Source: Pedobacter segetis (GTDB taxonomy: Bacteria; Bacteroidota; Bacteroidia; Sphingobacteriales; Sphingobacteriaceae). Taken from it: DNA of 64,000 nt. Of the stretch, positions 26,965 to 36,111 are shown piece after piece (the first letter of the stretch is position 1; each line of letters starts with the position of its first letter). Below the pieces are notes generated by a model. It was not told the DNA's origin. It saw nothing but the letters and a program-made list of their open reading frames with translations, and did no database searches. The translations under genes and the position numbers were made by a program. The stretch covers positions 173,531 through 237,530 of the forward strand of contig NZ_JAEHFY010000002.1 in the NCBI RefSeq assembly GCF_016623585.1. The letters are read 5' to 3'.

Positions 26965-29625
26965 TTACCTAAATTTAAGGGAACTTAAAAAACTAACCAA
27001 AACTATTATCACGCCACCAATCAACAAAAGGATAAAATTATCCTTAAAAAAATGATTGTTTTTAGCGAGTTTGATGTTTGGGTTTTGTCCTGCAAAAATC
27101 AAACTGTCCCAATAGTATGGAAGCGCATAAATTTTATTTTTCTGGTTATAGATCCAAGTTAATTTGGCGTTTCTTAATGATGTTTGTGGGTTTTGGGTTT
27201 TAAGCAGGTTTTCATAAAATAGTTTCATCAATTTACTGGCACTTTCGTCATTTACGTTCCACAAACCAGAGATTACGCCTTTTGTGCCTGCGGCTATAAA
27301 CCCTCTGGTCATGCTCATTACACCTTCGCCCGCAACCAATTCACCATCTGATGTTTGGCAAGCACTCAAAACCACTAAACTAGGCAGATGGCCTTGGTTG
27401 GCCAGTTCAAATAAATAAAATTTGCTCTTATAAAGCTCTAAAACAGGGGTTTCATTATCTTTAACATAAGCATGACTGCTGATATGCAGCACATTAGAAT
27501 TATTTAACGATTGTTTGAAATCTTTTAGGTTTGCCGCATCGTTTAATAAGAATTTTCCTTTCACTAAGTTTTTAACCTGGTGGTATTCTTTTTTTACGGC
27601 ATTAATTTCTGTTTTACCAGAGCCGGTATTACTTAAGAATATGCCGGTAAAATTATTAAAGGGTTTTAAACCTTTCTGGTTTTGCTGTACCAAAGTTTGA
27701 AGTGAAAAACCATAAGAAATAGCCAATTTATTGATTAGGTAAGGCCAAGAAGCAATGTTAGGATTGTATTTTTGGTCTGTAATCAAGCTTTCAAAAGGTA
27801 AATAGTTTAAAACCCCGTCTTTAACTATTACCAGATTGCCTATGTTTTTCAAATTGATCTTAGAAAACAGGTCCTCAAATATCTGATTGGATCTTTGATA
27901 AAACAATTGGGGGTTATTGATCATTTTTGAAGGGCCGTTAAAGAAATAACCTTTCATGAAATCGTTTATTTCGGCTTTTATTTTCGTAGCATTTTCGGTT
28001 TTGGTTATTGTTAAAACCTTTCCTTTTTCGGCAATTAAACTATAGATTGTTTGCTCCCCAAAAAAGAAAATCAATACTTTTTTATCTTTATCAATCTTAT
28101 TTAAGAGCTGATGTATAGCTATTTTTTCATCAAACCCTTTTACATTTAATTGCTTTTGTATTGCCGATAGTTGAAAGTTTAGATCGCTTATTTTCTTGCT
28201 TAGTTTAGGATCTGCCTTTTCTTGATATTGTTTTTGGTAATAATTAATAGATTGGGAAACCTTTATCTTTTGCTGGTACAGGTTGTTTTTGCCCGTTGCG
28301 GCAATTCTCCGTTCATTATCTCTAATGTCATCCATCAGCAATCTGGCTTTGCTCATTTCGCTCATCAACAAAATTTTATTGGCAAATTGTTGGTCTTTGG
28401 TTTCTTGGTACAATGCGTAGCATTTATCTATGATTTTCTCTGCAAGCTTTTTCCCCTCTTTTTGCAAAGTTTCTTTAGATCCAGAGTAGGTAAATTCTTT
28501 TCTCAATTTCTCAGAAACTTCAAAGGCCATCAAATCAGCATCTAAAGAGGCTTTATAAAGCTTTAAATTTTCTAAGGCATCGGCTTTGCCCAATAAAGCT
28601 TCCTCAATTCTATTCTCTGCGTATAAGTTTGTTTCTAAGGGCAATTCTTTTAAACCTTTGGGGGCAAATGATGGAACCATCAATTTAAGCGATTGATCAA
28701 AATAGTTTAAGGCGGTTTTAAATTGCTTTTGCTTCATCTTTATTTTGCCCAATTGATTAAAAATTTGAGCCTTTTCACGGTTTCTGCCTTCTTTAAATTT
28801 ATCATCAATCAGTTTAATTGCCGCATTGTAAAAACTTTGGGCACTACTGTAATTATCCCTGTTAAATTGGATGTTACCGGCCAGGGTATAAGCACTCAAT
28901 AACCAATAATCAGTTAATTCATTATTTTTTTGCGATTTTAAAAAAGAGATAGATTGGGAAATCAGTTTAAACGCTGCATCATACTTTTGCTGCTCGTTTT
29001 TTATATCGGCATAATTAGATAAGAGCAAACCGTAATTTGGTTGTTTTTTATCGGCGAAAGCCAAACCTTTGATAACCGCTTTTTCTGCTTTTTCAATTTG
29101 GTTTTGAGATTTGTATGATGTGGATAAATTGCTGTAAATAGATGCGGCCAAGCTTTTGTTTTTGTTTAAGATCGCCAATGCCAAGCTTTTGTTTTGGATA
29201 TAAATGGCCCGGCCGTAATCTCCCAAACGGGTATAATTGTTTGATAAAGGTTTTAGGATATATTCTTCAACATCAGCAACCAATTTGTTCTTTTGTTGGT
29301 AATCATAAGCTTTCTCGTAACAATCTATCGATCCTAAAATATCGCCATTGTAAAGGCTGTAATAACCTTGGTTAATGTATAGGTAAAGCAAAGCCTCTTT
29401 CTCTTCGCTACTTTCTGCTTTTCTCCAGGCTTTTTTTTCTGTTGATAATAATAGGTCTAATCTTTCGGCAGGTTTTTCCGTTGCGTAATCAATACGGTAA
29501 TCAATCCATGCAGCTAAGTTGTCATCTGCTTTAAAGCTGTTTAGTTTTGATTTTAAAAGTACTTCGTTTTGTGCATAGCCATTTAGGGCAGCAATTACAA
29601 ACAAGAGGGATAAAATTTTCTTCAA
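26965..29625 (-). CDS. Exported TPR-CHAT protein (caspase-like protease domain), C-terminally anchored
   Basis: The protein has 886 residues. A signal peptide (MKKILSLLFVIAALNGYAQ) is followed by TPR helical repeats over about 30-400, a linker with coiled-coil character, and a CHAT domain from about 560. The likely catalytic pair is present: His718 in LHISSHAYV and Cys756 in VLSACQTSDGE, followed by the family signature GEGVMSMTRGFIAAGTKGVISGLWNVND. One C-terminal membrane helix (about 862-880, FILLLIGGVIIVLVSFL) is followed by a short basic tail, so the bulk should lie in the periplasm, tethered to the inner membrane. CHAT is a clan-CD peptidase relative, and a few members are proven proteases (TPR-CHAT/Craspase). 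No partner or target is identified here. Confidence 0.88.
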   Translation of the reverse strand: MKKILSLLFVIAALNGYAQNEVLLKSKLNSFKADDNLAAWIDYRIDYATEKPAERLDLLLSTEKKAWRKAESSEEKEALLYLYINQGYYSLYNGDILGSIDCYEKAYDYQQKNKLVADVEEYILKPLSNNYTRLGDYGRAIYIQNKSLALAILNKNKSLAASIYSNLSTSYKSQNQIEKAEKAVIKGLAFADKKQPNYGLLLSNYADIKNEQQKYDAAFKLISQSISFLKSQKNNELTDYWLLSAYTLAGNIQFNRDNYSSAQSFYNAAIKLIDDKFKEGRNREKAQIFNQLGKIKMKQKQFKTALNYFDQSLKLMVPSFAPKGLKELPLETNLYAENRIEEALLGKADALENLKLYKASLDADLMAFEVSEKLRKEFTYSGSKETLQKEGKKLAEKIIDKCYALYQETKDQQFANKILLMSEMSKARLLMDDIRDNERRIAATGKNNLYQQKIKVSQSINYYQKQYQEKADPKLSKKISDLNFQLSAIQKQLNVKGFDEKIAIHQLLNKIDKDKKVLIFFFGEQTIYSLIAEKGKVLTITKTENATKIKAEINDFMKGYFFNGPSKMINNPQLFYQRSNQIFEDLFSKINLKNIGNLVIVKDGVLNYLPFESLITDQKYNPNIASWPYLINKLAISYGFSLQTLVQQNQKGLKPFNNFTGIFLSNTGSGKTEINAVKKEYHQVKNLVKGKFLLNDAANLKDFKQSLNNSNVLHISSHAYVKDNETPVLELYKSKFYLFELANQGHLPSLVVLSACQTSDGELVAGEGVMSMTRGFIAAGTKGVISGLWNVNDESASKLMKLFYENLLKTQNPQTSLRNAKLTWIYNQKNKIYALPYYWDSLIFAGQNPNIKLAKNNHFFKDNFILLLIGGVIIVLVSFLSSLKFR

Positions 29626-29696
29626 TTAGATTTAGATTTTATATCAATCAAATAAACATCAAAATACCAAATATTTTCAAATCTGCTTTAAACTTT

Positions 29697-29864
29697 AAAC
29701 CTTCTGCCCTAAACCTTTTGCCTTAAACCTTTTACCTTAAACCCTTTGCCCTAAACCTTTTACCCTAAACCCTTTGCCCTAAACCTTTTGCCCTAAACCT
29801 TTTGCCCTACACCTTCTGCCCTAAACCTTTTGCCCTAAACCTTTTGCCCTACACCTTTCTATCT
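29697..29864. repeat. 14-bp tandem repeat, about 12 copies, telomere-like CCCTAAACC
   Basis: Units of AAACCTTTTGCCCT begin at 29697 and every 14 bases thereafter (29711, 29725, ... 29837). Eleven units are nearly identical, differing mostly by T/C transitions, and a decayed twelfth runs from 29851 to 29864. The array fills most of the gap between the PKD/barrel gene (stop at 29869) and the CHAT gene (start at 29625), so it would lie in the CHAT leader or promoter region. It is not CRISPR, because there are no spacers. Confidence 0.95.
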
Positions 29865-29868
29865 TAAA

Positions 29869-31857
29869 TCATATCTTCCAACTTAAATAAGTGCTTAACC
29901 TTTGGTCTTTGATGGATAGCGATTGGATATATCTAAAACCTATCGCCGGCCCCTTACGTACCATCCCAAACTGCACATCAAAGAATATCGAGGTGTTAAA
30001 ATCAGAGAAATTCTTTTTTAGTGCGTTTCCTTGTTTATCAATAGCTAACTGGCTGATAATTCCGTTCAAATTCTGTTGAAGATTTAATTGTTCTAACAAT
30101 CTATCTTTCTGATTTAAGGTAAAGGAGAACATCCCACCACCGCCAATGCCAACATAATTATTTAGGTTGTAACGCAATTGAAGCGGAACTTCTAGATTTA
30201 ACCTGTTGTTTTGATTAAAAGACCTTCGGTTTGTGATTACATAATTACCCCGGTTATTGATCGTAGTATCTTTTTTTGTTGCCGTACTGCTCAAAAACTG
30301 CTTAGATCCATTATAATAACTGATAAATAATTCGGCTTGCAGATACTTACGGTAAGGCGAAAAAGGGGATATGCTAAAGCCCAAAGCATAATTTTGTTTG
30401 CCCAATTCGTTGGTGTTTAAGTTTCCCAAGTTGTTTCCGTAATTTAAGATCAGGCCTGGGGAAATTCCGGGTTTAAATTTCCCTTCAGATCGGTTGGTGT
30501 AAATAGGTTCGTTTTTATCGAAAACAATTGCTGCACCGCTATCAAACGGTATTTTCTTGGGTTTTTTCTTAAAGTTGATGCTATACTCAACAAAACCTTT
30601 GGTAGAGTCTTGATCGTTTACATTATCTTGTTTTGTGCCCGCCAAATAAATATTCTTGAATATAAAATGGATAGAATCTTTTTTGGATAAGGTATCTAAA
30701 TAGCTTCCGCTGATTTGATTTGAATCTTTTAAGCTGATAGATGGATTAGTTTTTAAAACCTTTATAGAAGATTTATCCAAATTCTCTGGGATTTTTACAC
30801 CTACATCCACTTTCTTCGCTGGGCCTTTGCCAGTGTTTTGGAACCTTACCCTATAAACCAAATCATGTTTTTTACCAACAAAGCGATAGTTCATGCTTCT
30901 GTTCTTCAACATCATTTTATTAGGATCATGCGAGGCAACAATTTGAAGTTCAAGATCAGAAACGCTAACATCTAAAAGTGGGTCGTCTGGTATGATCATT
31001 GCAGAAAGCGTTACCATTGCATTGGTATCTTGCAGCATTTCTGGAGTTGTTTTCAAGCTCAAGAACATAAATCTTTCATGATCACCCAAATTTTTGTAAG
31101 TCCAAGCCTCTGCGTTGCGGTACTTATCCATCTTTTCTTTTAACGATGGGTTGTTGTTTTTTGCAACCTCATAATCAGGCTCGCTTAATGGTCCGTTTTT
31201 AGCGTAATAAGTTTGTGTAAGATGATAATTTGAAGCTGTTTTTAAAAGATCCTTAATTTCTGATTTTTGCTCATTGTGGTACAAACGGATGTCATCTAAT
31301 TTAAAATTGTCTTGCTTAAACTCTTTATCGTTGTAAAAAAGAATGATTTTACCACTTTGAGGTAGGTTAGAGGCCAAAATATTTTTCTTATAGCCTAATA
31401 TCAATACCATTTCCTCATCGGGCTTGGGCATAGTATTAGATTTTAAAGCCAAATTTTCTGTAGGCTTAAAAAAGTTGGTATTTACCGGTTCTATACTATT
31501 GGCCAAAGCCGATATTTTTACGGGTACTGGCCTTTTTGGTGGTGGTTTTCCATCGTCATAGTTATTGGTAGCGTATAATCTGGGGTAAAAAACACCAGAA
31601 TCTGCATATATGTGCAATGGCTCTTTTTCAAAAGAAAAACCGCCATCTCCAAACTCCCAAAAGTAGCTATAAAAAGGTTCTGGTGCGCCGGCAATTTGGC
31701 GCAACTGGCGCAACTCCGAACTAAATTTTACGTTATTTTCGTTTTGTTGATAGCTTATTTTTGCAGCAACAGTATCTGTTGACAGGTTTTGTGTAAATCC
31801 ATCTAAACAAAAAAGCCCTAAAATTAGGGTAAATAACGGTTTTAAAGGTTTTAACAT
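29869..31857 (-). CDS. PKD-domain protein with C-terminal outer-membrane barrel-like region
   Basis: The protein has 662 residues. A signal peptide (MLKPLKPLFTLILGLFCLDGFTQ) is followed by a PKD-type immunoglobulin fold at about 45-110, marked by YSYFWEFGDGGFSFEKEPLH and VFYPRLYATNNYD. A conserved-looking middle region includes YRVRFQNTGKGPAKKVDVGVK (about 325-345), resembling DUF11/CARDB-type domains that carry an NTG motif. The last 200 residues form alternating beta strands (YLQAELFISYYNG, LQLRYNLNNYVGIGGGGMF, GPAIGFRYIQSLS) like a small outer-membrane barrel. I infer a surface protein presenting a PKD domain from a barrel anchor. It is on the same strand as the CHAT gene downstream, across the tandem repeat. 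Confidence 0.75.
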   Translation of the reverse strand: MLKPLKPLFTLILGLFCLDGFTQNLSTDTVAAKISYQQNENNVKFSSELRQLRQIAGAPEPFYSYFWEFGDGGFSFEKEPLHIYADSGVFYPRLYATNNYDDGKPPPKRPVPVKISALANSIEPVNTNFFKPTENLALKSNTMPKPDEEMVLILGYKKNILASNLPQSGKIILFYNDKEFKQDNFKLDDIRLYHNEQKSEIKDLLKTASNYHLTQTYYAKNGPLSEPDYEVAKNNNPSLKEKMDKYRNAEAWTYKNLGDHERFMFLSLKTTPEMLQDTNAMVTLSAMIIPDDPLLDVSVSDLELQIVASHDPNKMMLKNRSMNYRFVGKKHDLVYRVRFQNTGKGPAKKVDVGVKIPENLDKSSIKVLKTNPSISLKDSNQISGSYLDTLSKKDSIHFIFKNIYLAGTKQDNVNDQDSTKGFVEYSINFKKKPKKIPFDSGAAIVFDKNEPIYTNRSEGKFKPGISPGLILNYGNNLGNLNTNELGKQNYALGFSISPFSPYRKYLQAELFISYYNGSKQFLSSTATKKDTTINNRGNYVITNRRSFNQNNRLNLEVPLQLRYNLNNYVGIGGGGMFSFTLNQKDRLLEQLNLQQNLNGIISQLAIDKQGNALKKNFSDFNTSIFFDVQFGMVRKGPAIGFRYIQSLSIKDQRLSTYLSWKI

Positions 31858-31937
31858 AGCAACTCAATTTAGTGATTATTATTTAATTGCGTTCCTTAAA
31901 ATTTTTATTTTATCGTTTTAAGAAAAAATATTTTAAA

Positions 31938-31968
31938 TATAAAAAAACAGTGGCAAAACCACTGTTTT
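31938..31968 (-). terminator. Rho-independent terminator of the lipoprotein gene
   Basis: Read on the minus strand, a 10-bp stem AAAACAGTGG/CCACTGTTTT (31944-31953 with 31959-31968) is followed directly by a run of seven Ts. It lies just beyond the stop of the lipoprotein gene at 31992 and separates it from the PKD/barrel gene. Confidence 0.9.
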
Positions 31969-31991
31969 AAGGTTGATCAAATTGTTAGCTG

Positions 31992-32951
31992 TTAATTTAA
32001 GGCGTTAATTTCTGCCTGTACGGCAGCCTCGGTACTCTCTGTTAAACTTAAGGTCTCATTCAGGTTTGCCGTAATGGTGATCATTTTCTTTGCAAAATAA
32101 TATTTACCATCTTTAATTGATAAGGAAAACAAAGTTCCCGTTGCACCAATTGGCATAGAATTATCATAACTTTTAACGCTGTTTGGGCCGTTCGGAGAAT
32201 ATAGCTGGGCAACCACGTTATCGCCATTGGCACAAAAATAAACATAGGTATCGCCTGTAAATCCTCTAAAACTTGCCATTTCGCCGGGGTTATTTAAAAC
32301 AGTTACCCCAACTGTTGTTTTTGGATCTGTAAACCTGTAATAAGTATCGCAATTAATCCATCCTAGCTGTCCAAAATCAAAAACGAAATTATCATTTACA
32401 GCTTTAGTTTCTCTTTGGTTCTGCCCGTTTGGCCCAACTTTTGGCGCTTGCCAGGCCATTTGGTTAACATCGCCAACTTTTTCTACACCCGCCCAAATCT
32501 GGGTAAAATCTTTTCCTTTTGCAGGTATAGAAACGGTCATCGGGATAGCTAGGTCATCATCCACAGCCACGCCGTTTACCTTAACCTTAATATTTATAAA
32601 GCCTTGTGAAATAAGTGGTTGCCCAGATATATGGTTGGTATTTGTACCACTAAAAATAATTGAGCTTCTGTTTAGCATCTCATAAGATTCTACGGTTACC
32701 GCACCGCTTGCAGGGCTTCCGTTAACGGTAAAACAACCTGGCTTAAATGTTATCTTGGATCCGTTTGCCATGGTTATGGTTTTTGGCAGTTCTGAAGTAT
32801 TTAAACTAAAGGATTGCTTTTGGGACCCAAAAGTGGCCGAGAACTCTTTTGCATTTTGCGCTTTGTTGTTGTTTGGTTTTTTATCTTTTTTACAAGAACT
32901 AAAAACTACGATCAAAATTAAGGTTGCTAGTGTTAAATTAAACTTTTTCAT
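31992..32951 (-). CDS. Lipoprotein, unknown function
   Basis: The protein has 319 residues. The lipoprotein signal is clear: MKKFNLTLATLILIVVFSSCKKDKKP, with Cys20 in the lipobox FSSC and a Lys/Asp-rich stretch after it as in Bacteroidota surface lipoproteins. The mature part starts with a ZU5-like beta domain: ITMANGSKITFKPGCFTVNGSPASGAVTVE recalls domains in which a property is set on a GCF...G motif. A second beta domain follows with LGWINCDTYY. No enzyme motif was seen. It is flanked downstream by its own terminator and upstream by a long non-coding region with two direct repeats, so it is probably transcribed alone. Confidence 0.72.
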   Translation of the reverse strand: MKKFNLTLATLILIVVFSSCKKDKKPNNNKAQNAKEFSATFGSQKQSFSLNTSELPKTITMANGSKITFKPGCFTVNGSPASGAVTVESYEMLNRSSIIFSGTNTNHISGQPLISQGFINIKVKVNGVAVDDDLAIPMTVSIPAKGKDFTQIWAGVEKVGDVNQMAWQAPKVGPNGQNQRETKAVNDNFVFDFGQLGWINCDTYYRFTDPKTTVGVTVLNNPGEMASFRGFTGDTYVYFCANGDNVVAQLYSPNGPNSVKSYDNSMPIGATGTLFSLSIKDGKYYFAKKMITITANLNETLSLTESTEAAVQAEINALN

Positions 32952-33019
32952 GATTTCTAAATTTAAAAATTGCGCATACTCTTTATGGCTTTTCTGCTTC
33001 CGCCTAATTGTTTTAAGTT

Positions 33020-33109
33020 TTAATAGAGAATTTGTATCATTAAGATGATGCTGAGTAACATGGCCAAATTAATGAGTAACGTAATGGTGTTGTCTGTTGC
33101 TGAGTTCAT
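33020..33109 (-). CDS. Possible 29-residue single-helix membrane peptide
   Basis: An ATG at 33109 opens a 29-codon frame ending in TAA. The peptide begins MNSATDNTITLLINLAMLL and continues as SIILMIQILY: a short polar head followed by one uninterrupted hydrophobic helix long enough to span the membrane. It is on the same strand as, and 68 bases upstream of, the lipoprotein gene. Homologues cannot be checked here, and chance is possible in AT-rich DNA. The polar-then-hydrophobic layout is the main support. Confidence 0.35.
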   Translation of the reverse strand: MNSATDNTITLLINLAMLLSIILMIQILY

Positions 33110-33137
33110 TTTTTCTGTATTTGATTATCTTATGTTG

Positions 33138-33238
33138 TAGCTATATAAATGGAGCTTTAATTTTGTTACCCCAATTTTTTGAACCTACCTAAGAGGCGTA
33201 CATAGCTATATAAAATGAAGTGTTGCATTGTTACCCCC
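33138..33238. repeat. Two direct repeats with GGGGTAACAA upstream of the lipoprotein gene
   Basis: The plus-strand blocks 33138-33172 and 33203-33238 both start TAGCTATATAAA and end TTGTTACCCC, with similar middles. Read toward the lipoprotein gene (minus strand), each begins GGGGTAACAA and ends TATATAGCTA. They are 65 bases apart. They may be regulator-binding or promoter copies, or a small duplication. Confidence 0.7.
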
Positions 33239-33339
33239 CTGATCAATAAAAAAAATAAATGGTTCTAAACTAGGGTGCCAATTTGATGGCGTTTAGCCTT
33301 GGAAATGGGGTTATTTATTTAAAGGATGTTTAAATTTAT

Positions 33340-33578
33340 TTTGTTAAACCGTTGATAACAAACAGATCATCGCAGCGCCTTCTCACAAGCCAACGCTCCG
33401 GCTTTGTGATGAAGGGATGGGAGAGAGGACATTGCAAGTCAAAACCAAAATAGATCTCTAACAACCCCGTGTTTAATAAACTGGATTGCAGCGGATACCT
33501 GCCTCGTGGCTAAGGCCTGTGCAGTATGAGCGGAAAGGTACTGTCTTAAGTTAATAGCATTGCAGTACCTTTTCTAAA
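33340..33578 (+). other. Possible structured non-coding RNA or dispersed element upstream of pnp
   Basis: No coding frame fits this G/C-richer stretch. It holds an imperfect hairpin at about 33379-33414 (CTTCTCACAAGCC facing GGCTTTGTGATGAAG), a conserved-looking block around 33481-33540 with GCGGATACCTGCC and GGCTAAGGCC, and a terminator-like stem of 10 bp (33534-33543 with 33563-33572) followed by TTTTCT. The layout suggests a short plus-strand RNA ending near 33578. I do not recognise a named RNA family, and a dispersed intergenic repeat is equally possible. Confidence 0.35.
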
Positions 33579-33645
33579 AATATATATCGTTTAAGTGTTT
33601 CTTTTAATCAAGCTGGTGCAAAAGAATACAGAGATTGCCAATTCA

Positions 33646-33736
33646 CCACCCTTAAACTTCGCCATCCTTCGACTTCGCCACCCTTCGACTTCGCCACCCT
33701 TCGACTTCGCCACCCTTCGACTTCGCTCAGGATGGC
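33646..33736. repeat. 16-bp tandem repeat, five copies, ending in a shared hairpin word
   Basis: Units of CCACCCTTCGACTTCG occupy 33646-33725 (five copies, the first two with one to three changes). They are followed by CTCAGGATGGC, which completes CTTCGACTTCGCTCAG, the arm of the hairpins in the array at 63389-64000. The block lies 90 bases before the pnp start. Confidence 0.9.
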
Positions 33737-33795
33737 AACTTTGTTCAAAAACAAACATTTTACTTTACACCGCTGAAATACAGAGATAAAAACCG

Positions 33796-33803
33796 TATTT
33801 TTG
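33796..33803 (+). promoter_or_regulatory. Candidate -7 element (TATTTTTG) of pnp
   Basis: This matches TAnnTTTG and lies 21 bases before the pnp ATG. No good -33 TTTG was seen at the normal distance, so it is only a candidate. Confidence 0.35.
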
Positions 33804-33824
33804 CCCTCGATAAAAAAATAATAT

Positions 33825-35972
33825 ATGAGTTTGAATGTTTTTAAACAGTCGATTGATTTAGGCGATGGCCGTATCATTGAGATCGAAACCGGAAAATTGG
33901 CCAAACAGGCTGATGGTGCGGTAGTAGTGAAACAAGGTGATACCATGCTATTGGCTACCGTTGTTAGTAACAAAGATGCAAAAGAAGGTGTCGACTTCCT
34001 TCCATTATCGGTTGATTACCAAGAGAAATATGCGGCAGCAGGCCGTATCCCGGGAGGTTTCTTAAGAAGAGAAGCCAGATTATCTGATTACGAAGTTTTA
34101 ATTTCGAGAATCGTTGATAGGGCTTTACGTCCTTTATTCCCAGAAGATTACCATGCCGATACGCAGGTGATGATTTCTTTAATTTCGTCTGATAAAGACA
34201 TTATGCCCGATGCTTTGGCAGGTTTGGCGGCTTCGGCGGCTATAGCTGTATCGGATATTCCGTTTAACGGACCAATATCTGAAGTACGTGTGGCTAAAAT
34301 TGATGGTAAGTTGGTAATCAATCCACTTCGTTCTGAATTGGAAAGAGCAACCTTAGAATTTATTGTTGCCGGTAGCGCAAAAGACATAAACATGGTGGAA
34401 GGTGAAGCCGATGAAATTGCTGAAGCTGAACTTGTTGAAGCTATCCAGTTTGCTCATGAAGCCATTAAAAAACAAGTTGCTGCACAGGTAGAGTTAGGTA
34501 AATTGGTTGGTAAAACTGAAAAAAGAACTTACAGCCACGAAAGCAGCGATCTAGAATTAAAAGAAAAGATCACTAAAAACACTTACGATAAGGTTTACGC
34601 AGTAGCGAAATCTAACCAAGGTAAAGATGATCGTTCTGCTGCATTTAAAGCTATACAAACAGAAGTTTTAGAAGCTTTGGGCGAGGATGCCACTGAGAGT
34701 ATTAAGTTTTTAGCTAAAAAATATTTCCACGATGTGCAGTACGATGCTGTACGTACTTTGTTGTTGGATGAAGGTATCCGTTTAGACGGTAGAAAAACTA
34801 CAGAAATTCGCCCTATCTGGAGCGAGGTTGGTTATTTACCTTCTGCCCACGGTTCGGCAATTTTTACCCGTGGCGAAACACAATCTTTAACTACCGTTAC
34901 ATTGGGTGCAAAATCTGATGAGCAAATGATCGATGGTGCTTTCATCAATGGTTATAACAAATTTTTGTTGCATTATAATTTCCCTGCTTTTTCAACTGGG
35001 GAGGCTCGTCCTAATCGTGGTGTAGGCCGTAGGGAAGTTGGCCATGGTAATTTAGCCATGCGGGCGATTAAAAAAGTGTTACCTTCTGATGAGGAAAACC
35101 CCTACACCATCCGTGTGGTTTCTGATATTTTAGAATCTAACGGTTCATCATCTATGGCTACCGTTTGTGCGGGTACATTGGCCTTGATGGACGCTGGTGT
35201 GCAATTGAAAGCCCCGGTTTCTGGTATTGCAATGGGCTTAATTACCGATGAAGCTACCGGGAAATATGCTATCTTATCTGATATTTTAGGTGATGAGGAT
35301 CATTTAGGAGATATGGATTTTAAGGTAACCGGTACCAGAAAAGGGATTACGGCTTGCCAAATGGATCTAAAGGTAAACGGTTTAAGCTACGAAGTTTTAT
35401 CTAATGCTTTAGATCAAGCTAAAGAAGGCCGTTTACATATCTTGGGCGAGATCGAAAAAACCATGACCGCACCTAGGGAAGATTTTAAACCTCATGCGCC
35501 ACGTATTGTTTCTATGGTTATCGATAAAGAATTTATTGGTGCAATCATTGGCCCGGGTGGTAAAATTATCCAAGAGATGCAACGTGAAACCGGTGCCACT
35601 ATCTCTGTTGAGGAAAAAGATAACAAAGGGCACATCCAAATTTTTGCGGATAACAAAGATGCTATTGATCAAGCGACTACGCGTATCAAAAACATTGTTG
35701 CTAAACCAGAAGTAGGCGAAACTTACGAAGGTAAAGTGAAGTCGATTATGCCGTTTGGTGCCTTTGTTGAGATTATGCCCGGTAAAGATGGTTTGTTACA
35801 CATCTCTGAAATTGACTGGAAACGTTACGAATCTATGGACGGTATTTTCCAAGTTGGTGACGAAGTAAAAGTGAAGTTATTGGATGTTGATAAGCAAGGC
35901 AAATTGAAACTTTCTCGTAAAGCTTTATTGCCTAGGCCACCAAAAGAAGAAGCCTCAAAAGCCGACGCATAG
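33825..35972 (+). CDS. pnp: Polyribonucleotide nucleotidyltransferase (PNPase)
   Basis: The protein has 715 residues, full length. Two RNase PH domains are separated by a helical linker: the first includes [20 protein letters not shown] and [14 protein letters not shown], and the second [20 protein letters not shown] and [12 protein letters not shown] domain (about 555-615, [20 protein letters not shown]) and an S1 domain (about 625-695, [20 protein letters not shown]) follow, with a short tail. PNPase degrades RNA 3' to 5' with phosphate and can add tails. It is followed by a strong terminator and appears monocistronic. The gene often found before pnp, rpsO, is not here. Repeats occupy that place. 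Confidence 0.97.
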   Translation: MSLNVFKQSIDLGDGRIIEIETGKLAKQADGAVVVKQGDTMLLATVVSNKDAKEGVDFLPLSVDYQEKYAAAGRIPGGFLRREARLSDYEVLISRIVDRALRPLFPEDYHADTQVMISLISSDKDIMPDALAGLAASAAIAVSDIPFNGPISEVRVAKIDGKLVINPLRSELERATLEFIVAGSAKDINMVEGEADEIAEAELVEAIQFAHEAIKKQVAAQVELGKLVGKTEKRTYSHESSDLELKEKITKNTYDKVYAVAKSNQGKDDRSAAFKAIQTEVLEALGEDATESIKFLAKKYFHDVQYDAVRTLLLDEGIRLDGRKTTEIRPIWSEVGYLPSAHGSAIFTRGETQSLTTVTLGAKSDEQMIDGAFINGYNKFLLHYNFPAFSTGEARPNRGVGRREVGHGNLAMRAIKKVLPSDEENPYTIRVVSDILESNGSSSMATVCAGTLALMDAGVQLKAPVSGIAMGLITDEATGKYAILSDILGDEDHLGDMDFKVTGTRKGITACQMDLKVNGLSYEVLSNALDQAKEGRLHILGEIEKTMTAPREDFKPHAPRIVSMVIDKEFIGAIIGPGGKIIQEMQRETGATISVEEKDNKGHIQIFADNKDAIDQATTRIKNIVAKPEVGETYEGKVKSIMPFGAFVEIMPGKDGLLHISEIDWKRYESMDGIFQVGDEVKVKLLDVDKQGKLKLSRKALLPRPPKEEASKADA

Positions 35973-36020
35973 TTTAGAAAGTCCGAAGGCCAGAGGTCTT
36001 AGAAGTCTGGATATAGATTA

Positions 36021-36054
36021 AAAGCCTTGATTCATGTAAAATCAAGGCTTTTTT
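36021..36054 (+). terminator. Rho-independent terminator of pnp
   Basis: A 12-bp stem AAAGCCTTGATT (36021-36032) pairs with 36040-36051 around a 7-base loop and runs into a T-run through 36054. It lies about 50 bases after the pnp stop. Confidence 0.9.
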
Positions 36055-36111
36055 ATGTTTGTATGGATTTAATCTATAAGTTGTTGTTTAGACTAATTAT
36101 AGAGCTTTATC

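Noticed and set aside
29697..29864. CRISPR array
   Set aside because: The units are 14 bases with no spacers between them, and no cas genes are near.
29697..29864. True telomere of a linear replicon
   Set aside because: Genes continue normally on both sides, so the likeness to CCCTAAA is only in sequence.
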